A stretch of 64,000 nt of DNA from JAWKUK01 sp964402175. GTDB taxonomy: Bacteria; Planctomycetota; UBA1135; GCA-002686595. The translations under genes and the position numbers were made by a program. The stretch spans positions 1 to 64,000 of the forward strand of contig CAYOBN010000021.1 of NCBI GenBank assembly GCA_964402175.1, in the 5' to 3' direction. Each line of letters opens with the position of its first letter. Positions within the stretch are counted from its first letter, which is position 1. The notes under the pieces are model-generated. The model had not been told where the DNA came from. It made no database searches and worked only from the letters and a program-made list of their open reading frames with translations. Below are positions 29,028-36,746 of this stretch, piece by piece.

Positions 29028-30343
29028 CCCAGCGGCTCCATCGGCGCCGGGACCGGCGGCGCGGCGCGGGGCCCGCGTGTCTCGGACTCGGGCTCGTCCG
29101 TCGGTGCGGCCGTCCGCGCGGCGGCTTTGTAGCGCTCTTCGAGCTCGGGTCCGACGTCGCGCCACCAGCGGTCCCAGACCTCCTCGCGCAGGGATACGAG
29201 GCCGGCACCCGTCAGCCCCTCGAGGGCCAGCATCGCCTGGGCGCGGGCCTCGGAGTCGAAGGCGTCGAAGCGCGTCGCGACCTGCATCAGCGTCACCAGC
29301 ACGCCGAAGCGCAGGGCGAGGCCGCGGGCGTCGTCCTCCCGCGCGACCTGGGGCAGCCCGCCCTCCGCGAGCGTCCGGCACACGACGCGCCGCACCGCGC
29401 CGACGTCGGGCGGCTCGCTCACGAGGCCGAACTGCGTATAGGGCTCGCCGTGGCCGCCCGGCAGGAACGGCTGGGTCGGCCGCACGCCGAGGCACAGCGC
29501 GGCTTCGACGAGGAAGGGCTCGCCGTAGGTCGCGATGCACGCCTCGTACGCGGCGGCGCGCACAAACGGCTCGGGGTCGCGCAGCCCGCGCGCCAGCGCT
29601 TCGCCGACGACCTGGCGCTGCAGCGCCACCGACACCTCGGCGAGCCGCTCACGCGCCTCCGCCGACGGCAGCCGTCCCCCGCGCAGGAACGGCGCGAGCG
29701 CCGCGAGCGCCCGCCGCCCCCCCGCCAGGTCGACCTCCGCCGCCGCGAGCACCTCGCAGGCCGCCTGGAAGTCCGCCAGCGCCGTCGCGTCCGCCCCCCG
29801 CGCGCGCAGCCCCTCGGCGCCGTCCACGAGCGACGCGATGCGCAGCCGCAGCTCCTCCGCGTTCGCCGGCCGGGCCGGCGCGACGTGGGGCTCCGTCAGC
29901 CCGAGCCGCCGGCCGTGCTCCCCGAGCTGCAGCAGCGCGCGCTCCCGAGCGAGCGCTGCCGGGCACTCCGCTGCGTAGCGCGCGAAGTGGCGCACCTCGA
30001 CGGCCTCGCGCCACTCGCGCGGCCCATCCCCCGTCTCCGCCAGCGCCAGCAGGTTCTCGACCGCCTCGTCCGTCGGATCCGGGATCGGATCGGTGCGCTT
30101 GCCCGTCAGCCAGTTCTCCCCGCCCACCCCGACCTTCCGGAACAGCCCCGCGAACAGGAACTCGAGCGGCGACTGCAGGTTCCCGACGTACGTCAGGCGC
30201 TCGTCCGAGGTCATCAGGGTGTCGAGGTTCCGACTCACCTGCTCCCCACTCCGACACCCCGGGCCGACCGCGGCGCAGAGCGCGAGCGAGAGAACGAATC
30301 CAGCCGAGCGAGCGGCAGGCGCGGCACCGAAGAGAGACGGCAT
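29024..30343 (-). CDS. Lipoprotein of unknown function
   Basis: 439 aa from ATG 30343. A signal sequence ends with CAAVGPGCRSGE (Cys30), so lipid anchoring is likely. The remainder is helical and Ala/Leu/Arg-rich with regular helix pairs (FVRAAAYEACIATYG, ARAQAMLALEGL) suggesting an alpha-solenoid or HEAT-like fold. The end is disordered and Pro-rich. Its stop overlaps the start of the flippase-like gene, so the two likely act together at the envelope. The same GPGC lipobox appears in the lipoprotein at 6534-7220. Confidence 0.7.
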   Translation of the reverse strand: MPSLFGAAPAARSAGFVLSLALCAAVGPGCRSGEQVSRNLDTLMTSDERLTYVGNLQSPLEFLFAGLFRKVGVGGENWLTGKRTDPIPDPTDEAVENLLALAETGDGPREWREAVEVRHFARYAAECPAALARERALLQLGEHGRRLGLTEPHVAPARPANAEELRLRIASLVDGAEGLRARGADATALADFQAACEVLAAAEVDLAGGRRALAALAPFLRGGRLPSAEARERLAEVSVALQRQVVGEALARGLRDPEPFVRAAAYEACIATYGEPFLVEAALCLGVRPTQPFLPGGHGEPYTQFGLVSEPPDVGAVRRVVCRTLAEGGLPQVAREDDARGLALRFGVLVTLMQVATRFDAFDSEARAQAMLALEGLTGAGLVSLREEVWDRWWRDVGPELEERYKAAARTAAPTDEPESETRGPRAAPPVPAPMEPLG

Positions 30344-30485
30344 CCCCGGGACGGTACCATCCCGCCCCGGTCGATTGGAACCGCCGAGGCGCGCCGCCCC
30401 CGGCGGCAGCGGCGACAACCCCGCGGTGCGGGCTGCGCCCTCCCCCGCGCTGCGGGCTGAGCCCGAGATGGGGTGGTCGAGAGAG

Positions 30486-30846
30486 TGGTGGAGGCGGGGG
30501 GAGTCGAACCCCCGTCCCGGAGCCGGCGCGTGCCGGGCGTCTACGTGTGTAGTCTCCTGGTTGGATCTCGCGCCGGGGTCCCCCAGGGACAGTGGTTCCG
30601 GCGCCAGCCAAGGTAAGGTCTCGTCGGTCTGCCCCGTGGCGCAGCTCGCCGACCAGCCCGCTGATGGCGTTCCCACGCAGCCGCGGGCACTCCGCGTGGG
30701 AACGTGGCGGTCACTGAATCAGGCCGCCAGAGCGAAATCGTTGTTGGCAAGTAAGTTGCCTTCCCGGGAGGGTTTTACGGGGTGACCTGGGATCCCCGAC
30801 ACGCAGCCCGGTGGCGGACGGAACCGGTCGAATCCAGTACGCCCCC
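30486..30846 (-). ncRNA. ssrA: Transfer-messenger RNA (tmRNA)
   Basis: The 5' end GGGGGCGTACTGGATTCGAC and the 3' end with CCCCCGCCTCCACCA form the tRNA-like acceptor, with a T-arm (GGTTCGACTCC type) just before the 3' end. An internal tag frame reads GCC AAC AAC GAT TTC GCT CTG GCG GCC TGA, giving ANNDFALAA with the usual ALAA end recognised by proteases. It rescues stalled ribosomes together with SmpB, whose gene ends 67 bp upstream on the same strand. About 361 nt. Confidence 0.95.
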
Positions 30847-30860
30847 ACTCAGGTACGGGC

Positions 30861-30889
30861 AGTATCGCCCAATCCGGCGCCGGGCACAA
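30861..30889 (-). promoter_or_regulatory. Candidate sigma-70 promoter of ssrA
   Basis: On the minus strand TTGTGC, a 17-nt spacer and GATACT, with the -10 ending 14 nt before the tmRNA 5' end. Spacing fits a housekeeping promoter in the smpB-ssrA interval. Confidence 0.5.
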
Positions 30890-30913
30890 GTCCTGAAGCC
30901 GGTGCCTTCGGGC

Positions 30914-31384
30914 TCAGGTGCGGCGCCCGCGGGCGCGCTCCATCTCGCGGCGGTCCTGCTTCTCGCGCTCGGACTGGCGCTTGTCGTGGAGCTGCTTGCC
31001 GCGCACGAGCGCGATCTCGAGCTTCACGAGGCTGCCCTGCCAGCGGATCTCCAGGGGGACGATCGTGGTGCCGCGCTGCTTGACGAGCTTCTCCCACTTC
31101 CCGATCTCGCGGCGCTTCGCCAGCAGCTTGCGCTCGCGCGTCGGCTCGTGGTTCCACATGTTCCCGTGGGTGTACTCGGGGATGTGCGCCTGGAGCAGCC
31201 AGAGGTCGCCCCGCTTCACCATGATGTACGATTCCTGCAGCGAGACCCGGCCTGCGCGCAGGCTCTTGACCTCGGTGCCGGTGAGCACGATGCCGACTTC
31301 GAGCCGCTCGAGGACCTCGAACTCGTGCAGCGCGCGGCGGTTCTTCGCGATCGAGCGCGGAGCGTCGGACTTGGGCTGGGGCAT
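30914..31384 (-). CDS. smpB: SsrA-binding protein
   Basis: 156 aa from ATG 31384. Binds tmRNA and delivers it to stalled ribosomes. Family landmarks KNRRALHEFEVLERLEVGI, GTEVKSLRAGRVSLQESY and the HIPEYTHGN segment are all present, with the basic C-terminal tail (DKRQSEREKQDRREMERARG) that enters the decoding site. It lies directly upstream of the tmRNA gene on the same strand. The open frame upstream of this ATG is non-homologous. Confidence 0.97.
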   Translation of the reverse strand: MPQPKSDAPRSIAKNRRALHEFEVLERLEVGIVLTGTEVKSLRAGRVSLQESYIMVKRGDLWLLQAHIPEYTHGNMWNHEPTRERKLLAKRREIGKWEKLVKQRGTTIVPLEIRWQGSLVKLEIALVRGKQLHDKRQSEREKQDRREMERARGRRT

Positions 31385-31436
31385 GCAGGGGGGCGGGGAG
31401 TGTACTCGGGCCGCCCGATTTCTCTCCCCCACCCCA

Positions 31437-31465
31437 TTGACGTGCCGTACGCCGGCCCATACGAT
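31437..31465 (+). promoter_or_regulatory. Sigma-70 promoter of tRNA-Leu(CAG)
   Basis: TTGACG, a 17-nt spacer and TACGAT. The -10 box ends 12 nt before the tRNA. It is the best housekeeping-type promoter match noticed in the window. Confidence 0.7.
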
Positions 31466-31477
31466 CCTCGCCCCGAA

Positions 31478-31565
31478 GCCCGGGTGGCGGAATTGGTAGA
31501 CGCGCAAGGTTCAGGTCCTTGTTTCCGCTAAGGAAGTGGGGGTTCGAGTCCCCCCCCGGGCACCA
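31478..31565 (+). tRNA. tRNA-Leu (anticodon CAG)
   Basis: Acceptor GCCCGGG/CCCGGGC, discriminator A, encoded CCA. The anticodon stem CAAGG/CCTTG has loop TTCAGGT, giving anticodon CAG, which reads the main Leu codon CUG of this GC-rich genome. Long variable arm as in class II tRNAs. Confidence 0.95.
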
Positions 31566-31587
31566 CGGTCGCTGACCGTGTCGGCAG

Positions 31588-31624
31588 CAGGGCCCCGCCG
31601 GCGCGCAGCGCTGTCGGGGCCCTG
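31588..31624 (+). terminator. Hairpin after tRNA-Leu
   Basis: Arms CAGGGCCCCG and CGGGGCCCTG (31588-31597 and 31615-31624) lie 22 bp past the tRNA 3' end. No strong T-tract follows. Candidate transcription end. Confidence 0.4.
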
Positions 31625-31642
31625 GTGTTGCTGCAGGGCTCA

Positions 31643-31852
31643 GCTCGGACAGGGCACTGCTCGAGCGCAGCCTCGAGGGCGCAGGGCGCTGCCGCGCNNN
31701 NNNNNNNNNNNNNNNNNNNNNNNNNNNNNNNNNNNNNNNNNNNNNNNNNNNNNNNNNNNNNNNNNNNNNNNNNNNNNNNNNNNNNNNNNNNNNNNNNGCT
31801 CGGACAGGGCACTGCTCGAGCGCAGCCTCGAGGGCGCAGGGCGCTGCCGCGC
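31643..31852. other. Second assembly gap (100 N) flanked by identical 55-bp contig ends
   Basis: N run 31698-31797. The 55 bases at 31643-31697 recur exactly at 31798-31852. Same pattern as the gap near 21.1 kb, so probably no bases are missing. The surrounding 31625-31981 holds no gene that I can see. Confidence 0.9.
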
Positions 31853-31981
31853 GCGCCTGAGCCCACGGAACTGCTCTGCGCGCCCGCGGCGCGCTGCAAA
31901 CCGCGCGCATGGGCGCGCGGGCCCACGCATCCCGTGACGATCTCGTGCTCCGGCCCCCCCGCAGGGGCTCCCGGGCCGAGC

Positions 31982-33025
31982 TCAGAAGCCGGCGCCGCCC
32001 GGCGCGCGGTAGACGAGGATGGCGTGTTTGCCCATCTCGTCGGGGAGCTCGTGCTCCATCACGGTGTCGAGCTTGAAGCCGAGGCGCTCGGCCTCGCGCT
32101 CCGCCGCCCGCACCTCGCGGCCCCAGGAGCTGCCCTTGTACATCACGAGGTCCTGCAGGGCGTGGCGCACCTTACGCAGCGTCCGGATGTTCTCGCGGAT
32201 CGACGACACGGCGCGGATGACGACCAGGTCGACGCGCTCGCGCGCGAGGAAGTCCTCGGCGCGCTCCGCCACGACGCGCACGTTGCGCAGGCCGAGCTTC
32301 GCGACGACCTCTTCGAGGAACTTCGCCTTCTTCTGGATCGACTCGCACAGCACCACCGAGCACATCGGCTCGGCGAGGGCGATCGGGATGCCCGGGAAGC
32401 CGCCCCCGCTGCCGAGGTCGAGCACGCGGCGCGCCATCAGCGGCACGATGCGGGTGATGCGCCAGGAGTCGAGGTAATGCTTCACCGCCATCTCCTTCGG
32501 GTCGACGATGGCGGTCAGGTTCATGACCCGGTTCGTCTCGAGGACCGCGAGGGCGTGGCGGGCGAACTGCGCGAGCAGCGCCGCGTCGACGTCCTCCTGG
32601 CCCGCGAAGGCCTCCTCGAGGGCCTTCAGCATCTTCTTCTCGGTCGGGACGGGGGTGTCCGGATGGGCGACCTCCTCGTCCTCGTCGGCGACCTTGCGCT
32701 TCTTCGCCGCAGGGGCCTTGCGGCCCCCGCCGCCCCCCCCACCGTCTTCGTCGTCGCCGGCGTCGTCGTCCTCGGCTTCGTCCTCGTCGTCGCCCTCGAG
32801 GTCATCGACGTAGTCGTCGTCGAGCACCGGCCCGAGGTCGTCGAACTCCGCACCGGCCGCGGGCAGGGCGAGGTCGGGCGGGAGCAGGCCCGGCTTCAGG
32901 ATGTCCGCCAAGCCTGGGTCCAGCCCGCGGCTGGGGTCAGCCGAGGCGCCCTCGGCGGGCTCGTCAGGGGGTCCGGAGCTGCCGGCCGACTTGCGCGGCC
33001 CTTCGTCGTCTGCGTGTTCGAACAT
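31982..33025 (-). CDS. rsmG: 16S rRNA (guanine-N7) methyltransferase with acidic N-terminal extension
   Basis: 347 aa from ATG 33025. Residues ~130-347 form RsmG, which methylates G527 of 16S rRNA. The SAM loop DLGSGGGFPG spans 203-212, preceded by HYLDSW; SIQKKAKFLEEVVAKLGL follows. Typical RsmG is about 200-220 aa. Here the first ~130 residues are extra: Pro/Ala-rich, then an Asp/Glu run at 61-93, seven Gly at 95-101 and a basic patch KKRKV. The extension must be disordered. The larger frame upstream of 33025 crosses tRNA-Trp and is rejected. Confidence 0.92.
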   Translation of the reverse strand: MFEHADDEGPRKSAGSSGPPDEPAEGASADPSRGLDPGLADILKPGLLPPDLALPAAGAEFDDLGPVLDDDYVDDLEGDDEDEAEDDDAGDDEDGGGGGGGRKAPAAKKRKVADEDEEVAHPDTPVPTEKKMLKALEEAFAGQEDVDAALLAQFARHALAVLETNRVMNLTAIVDPKEMAVKHYLDSWRITRIVPLMARRVLDLGSGGGFPGIPIALAEPMCSVVLCESIQKKAKFLEEVVAKLGLRNVRVVAERAEDFLARERVDLVVIRAVSSIRENIRTLRKVRHALQDLVMYKGSSWGREVRAAEREAERLGFKLDTVMEHELPDEMGKHAILVYRAPGGAGF

Positions 33026-33065
33026 GCGCTCCGGGACGTTCCGCGGGTGCCAGGCCCGCGAGGGG

Positions 33066-33142
33066 TGGCAGGGCAGGAGGGACTCGAACCCCCAACCTAC
33101 TGATTTGGAATCAGTCGCTCTACCGATTCGAGCTACTGCCCT
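33066..33142 (-). tRNA. tRNA-Trp (anticodon CCA)
   Basis: On the minus strand, acceptor AGGGCAG/CTGCCCT with discriminator G and encoded CCA. Anticodon stem ACTGA/TCAGT with loop TTCCAAA gives anticodon CCA. D-arm AGCTCGAATCGGTAGAGC and T-arm GGTTCGAGTCC are present. 77 nt including CCA. Confidence 0.95.
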
Positions 33143-33158
33143 ACGTGCGAGGGCGGGG

Positions 33159-33187
33159 AAGGTACCCGCTGGGACCCCGCCCCGCAA
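33159..33187 (-). promoter_or_regulatory. Candidate promoter of tRNA-Trp
   Basis: Minus strand TTGCGG, 17-nt spacer, TACCTT, ending 16 nt before the tRNA. The match to consensus is moderate but the spacing is ideal. Confidence 0.4.
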
Positions 33188-33330
33188 CACACAAGGCCGT
33201 TTCCTGCGCTGGGGCAGCGGCGCGGGCCCGCGCAACTGGCCCCTTGGCTCGCCCGCCGGGGCGGCGCTAGCATGCGCGGCGCAGCGTCCGCCCCGGTCCC
33301 TGGGTGTGCGCCACCCGAGCACCGCACCCC

Positions 33331-35118
33331 ATGAGTCGCCCTGAGTCCGCCGGATCGAGCCCTCGCAAGTCCCGCCCCGGGCAGGGCGGCGGGCAGCGGT
33401 CCGCCCCCGGTCGCCGTTCCGGGAAAGGATCCGGGAAAGGCGGCGCCGCCCAAGGCGCGCGCTCCGGCGGTGCACCGGCAGCCGGTGCCGGGTCCCGGGG
33501 GTCCAAACGCGGCCGCAGCGCCACGCACGGGCGCCACCGCGGCGGCGCGGAGCGGGCGCAGCCCGCGCCGGACGTCGCCTACTCCGAGCATGGCGAGCTG
33601 CTCGAGGACGAGCTCGCCGACCTCGACTTCACCGACGAGGACTTCGCCGACTCCCCCGAGCCGGTTGACGATTCTCCGGCGCCGGTCTCCGCGGAGCGGG
33701 AGCCCCGCCGCCGAACGTCCTCCGACGCGCGGCAGTCCGGTCGGTCCTCCAGCGAGCGCGACCGCCCGCGGCGCGCGCGGCGGGACGTGCCCGCCGAAGA
33801 CGTTCCGGACGGCGGCCCGAGCGCCCCGCGCCGGCGCCGCCCGCGCCCCGAGGACGGCGGCGTGCGGCTGCCCGCGACGCAGATCGACGCCGCAGACCTC
33901 GACCGCGACGCCCGCCGCGTCGTCGCGCGCCTGCACGCCCACGGCTACGAGGCGTACTTCGTCGGCGGCTGCGTGCGCGACCTCCTGATCGGCCGCCGGC
34001 CGAAGGACTTCGACGTCGCCACCGACGCGACGCCCCAGGAGATCAAGCGCCTCTTCCGCAACGGGCGCATCATCGGCCGCCGCTTCCGCCTCGTGCACGT
34101 GTACTACGGTGACCACGTGATCGAGACCTCGACGTTCCGCGCCGCCCCGCGCCCGGGCGACGAGGACGAGGACCTGCTCATCGTCGAGGACAACGAGTAC
34201 GGCACGGCGAAAGAAGACGCCCAACGCCGCGACTTCACCGTCAACGCGCTCTTCTTCGACCCCTCCGCCCACGAGCTCGTCGACCACGTCGCGGGCCTCG
34301 CCGACATCGAGCGCCGCGTCCTGCGCACGATCGGCGACCCGCTCGTGCGCTTCGCCGAGGACCCCGTGCGCATCCTGCGCGCGATCAAGTTCGCGACGCG
34401 CCTCGACTTCGAGATCGACGACGCGACGTGGGATGCGATGTGCGAGCTCTCGCCCCAGCTCGAGCGCAGCGCGCCGCCGCGGGTGCTCGAAGAGATCCTG
34501 CGCCTCCTGCGCTCCGGCAGCGCCCTCGGCGCTGTGCAGCTCATGCGCGACGCGGGCGCGCTGGAGGTCCTCCTCCCCCAGCTCGACGACTACCTCGGCG
34601 GCTACGAAGACGACCCCGACCGGGCCGAGCCCTTCTGGAACCTGCTCGCGGCCCTCGACGGCCACGTCCAGCGCTCCCAGCGCGAGCCCTCGACCGGGTT
34701 CCTCCTCGCGACGCTCTTCGCGCACCCGTTCGAGGCGCGCCTCGGCGATCCTGGCCAGCTCGAGGATCCCCTGCGCGACCCGCAACGGGCGGCCTGGGAC
34801 GTGTTGGAGCCGGTCGCGGAGCGGGCGCGGCTCGCCCGGCGCGACCTCAATGCGGCGCGCCGGATCCTGACCGCCCAGCCGCGCTTCACCCACCCGCCGG
34901 AGCGCTTCTCCCCGGTGCTGTTCGCGCGCTCGGAGGAGTTCCCGGAGGCCCTCGACCTCTTCGCGCTGCTCGCCCAGGCCCGCGGCGTCGGGCGCGACCA
35001 GGTCGAAGCCTGGCGCGACCGCCAGGCCAGGGCCATGGAGGCCCCCGCGGACGAGCTCGAGTCCGAGCGGCGCCGGACCCGCAGCCGGCGCCGGCGCAAG
35101 CGGCGCCGCCGGCGCTGA
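33331..35118 (+). CDS. pcnB: PcnB-like poly(A) polymerase / tRNA nucleotidyltransferase with disordered tails
   Basis: 595 aa from ATG 33331. The catalytic head starts near residue 180: YFVGGCVRDLLIG (212 onward), then RPKDFDVATDA with the two metal-binding Asp (226, 228). The segment LFRNGRIIGRRFRLVHV followed by VIETSTFRAAP is characteristic of poly(A) polymerase I, favouring PcnB over CCA-adding enzyme. A Gly/Ser/Arg/Lys-rich basic stretch (1-75), an acidic one (85-110) and another basic one precede the domain. The C-terminus ends in an Arg run. These tails are unusually long. Confidence 0.88.
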   Translation: MSRPESAGSSPRKSRPGQGGGQRSAPGRRSGKGSGKGGAAQGARSGGAPAAGAGSRGSKRGRSATHGRHRGGAERAQPAPDVAYSEHGELLEDELADLDFTDEDFADSPEPVDDSPAPVSAEREPRRRTSSDARQSGRSSSERDRPRRARRDVPAEDVPDGGPSAPRRRRPRPEDGGVRLPATQIDAADLDRDARRVVARLHAHGYEAYFVGGCVRDLLIGRRPKDFDVATDATPQEIKRLFRNGRIIGRRFRLVHVYYGDHVIETSTFRAAPRPGDEDEDLLIVEDNEYGTAKEDAQRRDFTVNALFFDPSAHELVDHVAGLADIERRVLRTIGDPLVRFAEDPVRILRAIKFATRLDFEIDDATWDAMCELSPQLERSAPPRVLEEILRLLRSGSALGAVQLMRDAGALEVLLPQLDDYLGGYEDDPDRAEPFWNLLAALDGHVQRSQREPSTGFLLATLFAHPFEARLGDPGQLEDPLRDPQRAAWDVLEPVAERARLARRDLNAARRILTAQPRFTHPPERFSPVLFARSEEFPEALDLFALLAQARGVGRDQVEAWRDRQARAMEAPADELESERRRTRSRRRRKRRRRR

Positions 35119-35225
35119 GCGCCCCGGTTGCGCCTCATTCCGAGACATCGACCCCCTCGGCCCAGATTTTTGGCGGCCGGGCACCCCGCGACAGCCTGGT
35201 GCGGGTAGTGTTCTCTGTGTGCGGT

Positions 35226-35342
35226 GAGGCACCGGAACCCCGGTCGCCCGTCGTCCAGCGCCCCTCCCTCCTGGGTACCCGCGGCTGTGCGGTGATCGCG
35301 GGACCCTTGCTGGCGACAGGTCCGGTCCAGTTCCAGTGTCTC
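35226..35342 (+). ncRNA. Candidate structured RNA (6S-like rod), upstream of a strong terminator
   Basis: In the 340-bp gap after pcnB, nested arms pair in order: 35226-35232/35336-35342 (7 bp, one G-U), 35234-35238/35130-series partner 35330-35334 (5 bp), 35240-35243/35322-35325 (CCGG), 35244-35247/35313-35316, 35256-35259/35309-35312, then 35273-35276 and 35278-35283 with 35297-35306 (10 bp, one bulge). A 13-nt C-rich unpaired stretch (35260-35272) faces only two bases. The long rod with an internal bubble recalls 6S RNA, but no sequence family is proved. No good promoter was found. Confidence 0.35.
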
Positions 35343-35405
35343 CAACGCGTCAGCTTCGGCTGGCGCGCGGCGGGGACGCCCCTCCTGTCCTCGCCTCCCT
35401 CCCGC

Positions 35406-35437
35406 GGGGCGGCCTCAGGGCCGCCCCGTTTTTTTTC
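35406..35437 (+). terminator. Strong Rho-independent terminator
   Basis: Perfect 10-bp stem CGGGGCGGCC/GGCCGCCCCG with loop TCAG, followed by eight T. The clearest intrinsic terminator in the window. It lies 288 bp after pcnB, too far for a simple pcnB end, and 22 bp before the next gene, so it may end a separate RNA in the gap. Confidence 0.93.
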
Positions 35438-35459
35438 GTGGCCGCTTCGCGTGCATCCT

Positions 35460-36641
35460 ATGCACATGCTTCGGACCCTGATCGCGCTCAGCTTCGCTCT
35501 GGTCGCACCCGCATGGACGCAGTCCCCGGGTGCCAAGGCGCCCGCGAACCGTCAGCCTGCGACGCGCCAGCCCGCCGCAGAGACGCCCGCCGTGCGCCCC
35601 GCAGCGAACGCGCTCTCCGCTGCGGATGCAGCGCTGCTCGCGCGCTTCGAAGCGCTGGCGCCCGAGCTGCAGCGCGAAGCGGTCGAGTGGTTCGCCGCGG
35701 AGTGCGAGCGCGTCCCGACCTTCCAGCGCCAGCTCATCGACCACGTCGTGCGCAGCCTCGGCCGCGCCACGTACGGCTGGCCGGAAGCGCCGGCACCCGC
35801 GACCTACGACCCCGCGCGCCACGCCCCCGCCCAGGTCATCCCGCGTCGCTTCGTCGACGCTGCGCAGGGCCCGCACCGCGCGGTCGTCGAGCGCCTCCTG
35901 CGCAAGGTCCCGCCGCGCGAGCTCGAACCCGCGCACACCTACGACTGGGGCCTCGGCAGCGTCGTCGAGCTGCCCGGTGTCGAACACCTCGATCCGCGGC
36001 GCGTCGCGCGCAACGCCGTGCGGGGCATCGAGCCCCGCCTCGACCTCATCGAGGCGCTCGTGACCCAGATGCTGGACGACGGCCGCTACCGCGCCGAAGC
36101 GGGCGCCTTCCGCCACGCGTACTCCGACCGCGACGGCAACGCCTACCGCGAAGTCACGCTGTACGACGCGTGGGCCTCCGGCGCGGACATGGAGATGCCC
36201 GACGTCGAGTGCCTCGGCATCGTGCACGACCTGGCCGACGACTGGAAGCGCTGGGTCGCCCCGGTGCCCCCCACGCAACACCGGGCGCTGTACGGGTGGA
36301 TCGGCGAGCGCTTCCTGCCCTACCACCGCGCCCGCGGGCTGCGCACGGCCCTCGCGCGCAGCTTCATCCTGGCGGATCCGGTGCAGCGCGACGCGTACGG
36401 CCCCGCCGAGGGCCGCCTGCACGCGTTCTGGGAGCGGGTCGCGTCGGACCCCGCGGCGCTCGCGCCGACCCTTCCGGATGGCGCGCGCTGGTCCGAATGG
36501 ATGGACCGCGAGGGCGCCGCCGTCGACAACAACGCCGAGCTCTGGGGCAAAGCCGAGGCGCGCCGCGCCGCGCTGCGCGAGAGCCAGGCGCTCGTGCGCC
36601 GCACCTTCGAGGGGATCGTGCAGGAGCTCGAGCGGGGCTGA
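35460..36641 (+). CDS. Secreted hypothetical protein
   Basis: 393 aa from ATG 35460 (a second ATG lies two codons on). A Sec signal peptide HMLRTLIALSFALVAPAWTQ precedes a Pro/Ala linker, then an ordered alpha/beta region: ALLARFEALAPELQREAVEWF, ATYGWPEAPAPATYDP and HAYSDRDGNAYREVTLYDAW, with several conserved-looking Trp/Tyr. No family recognised. Exported. The frame upstream of this start overlaps pcnB and is a shadow. Codon use matches its neighbours. Confidence 0.72.
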   Translation: MHMLRTLIALSFALVAPAWTQSPGAKAPANRQPATRQPAAETPAVRPAANALSAADAALLARFEALAPELQREAVEWFAAECERVPTFQRQLIDHVVRSLGRATYGWPEAPAPATYDPARHAPAQVIPRRFVDAAQGPHRAVVERLLRKVPPRELEPAHTYDWGLGSVVELPGVEHLDPRRVARNAVRGIEPRLDLIEALVTQMLDDGRYRAEAGAFRHAYSDRDGNAYREVTLYDAWASGADMEMPDVECLGIVHDLADDWKRWVAPVPPTQHRALYGWIGERFLPYHRARGLRTALARSFILADPVQRDAYGPAEGRLHAFWERVASDPAALAPTLPDGARWSEWMDREGAAVDNNAELWGKAEARRAALRESQALVRRTFEGIVQELERG

Positions 36642-36659
36642 GCCCCCGCGTCCGCCCGC

Positions 36660-36682
36660 GGAGCGCGACCCACTCGCGCTCC
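36660..36682. terminator. Hairpin between convergent genes
   Basis: Arms GGAGCGCGA and TCGCGCTCC (36660-36668, 36674-36682) with loop CCCAC. A second GC hairpin (GGCGGCGCGC/GCGCGCCGCC, 36706-36727) follows. No T-tract; probable bidirectional end structure. Confidence 0.4.
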
Positions 36683-36746
36683 CACGGTGCCCGCCTCGAC
36701 GCCGCGGCGGCGCGCAGGCGCGCCGCCCTGTGGATCGGAGTCTCGA

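Noticed and set aside
31982..33475. 497-residue version of RsmG
   Set aside because: The extra N-terminal frame runs through the tRNA-Trp gene; the ATG at 33025 is the plausible start.
35281..35340. Signal recognition particle RNA (AGGTCCGG segment)
   Set aside because: Only the short AGGTCCGG piece matches; the GGAAGGAAGCAGC part of the SRP loop is absent.
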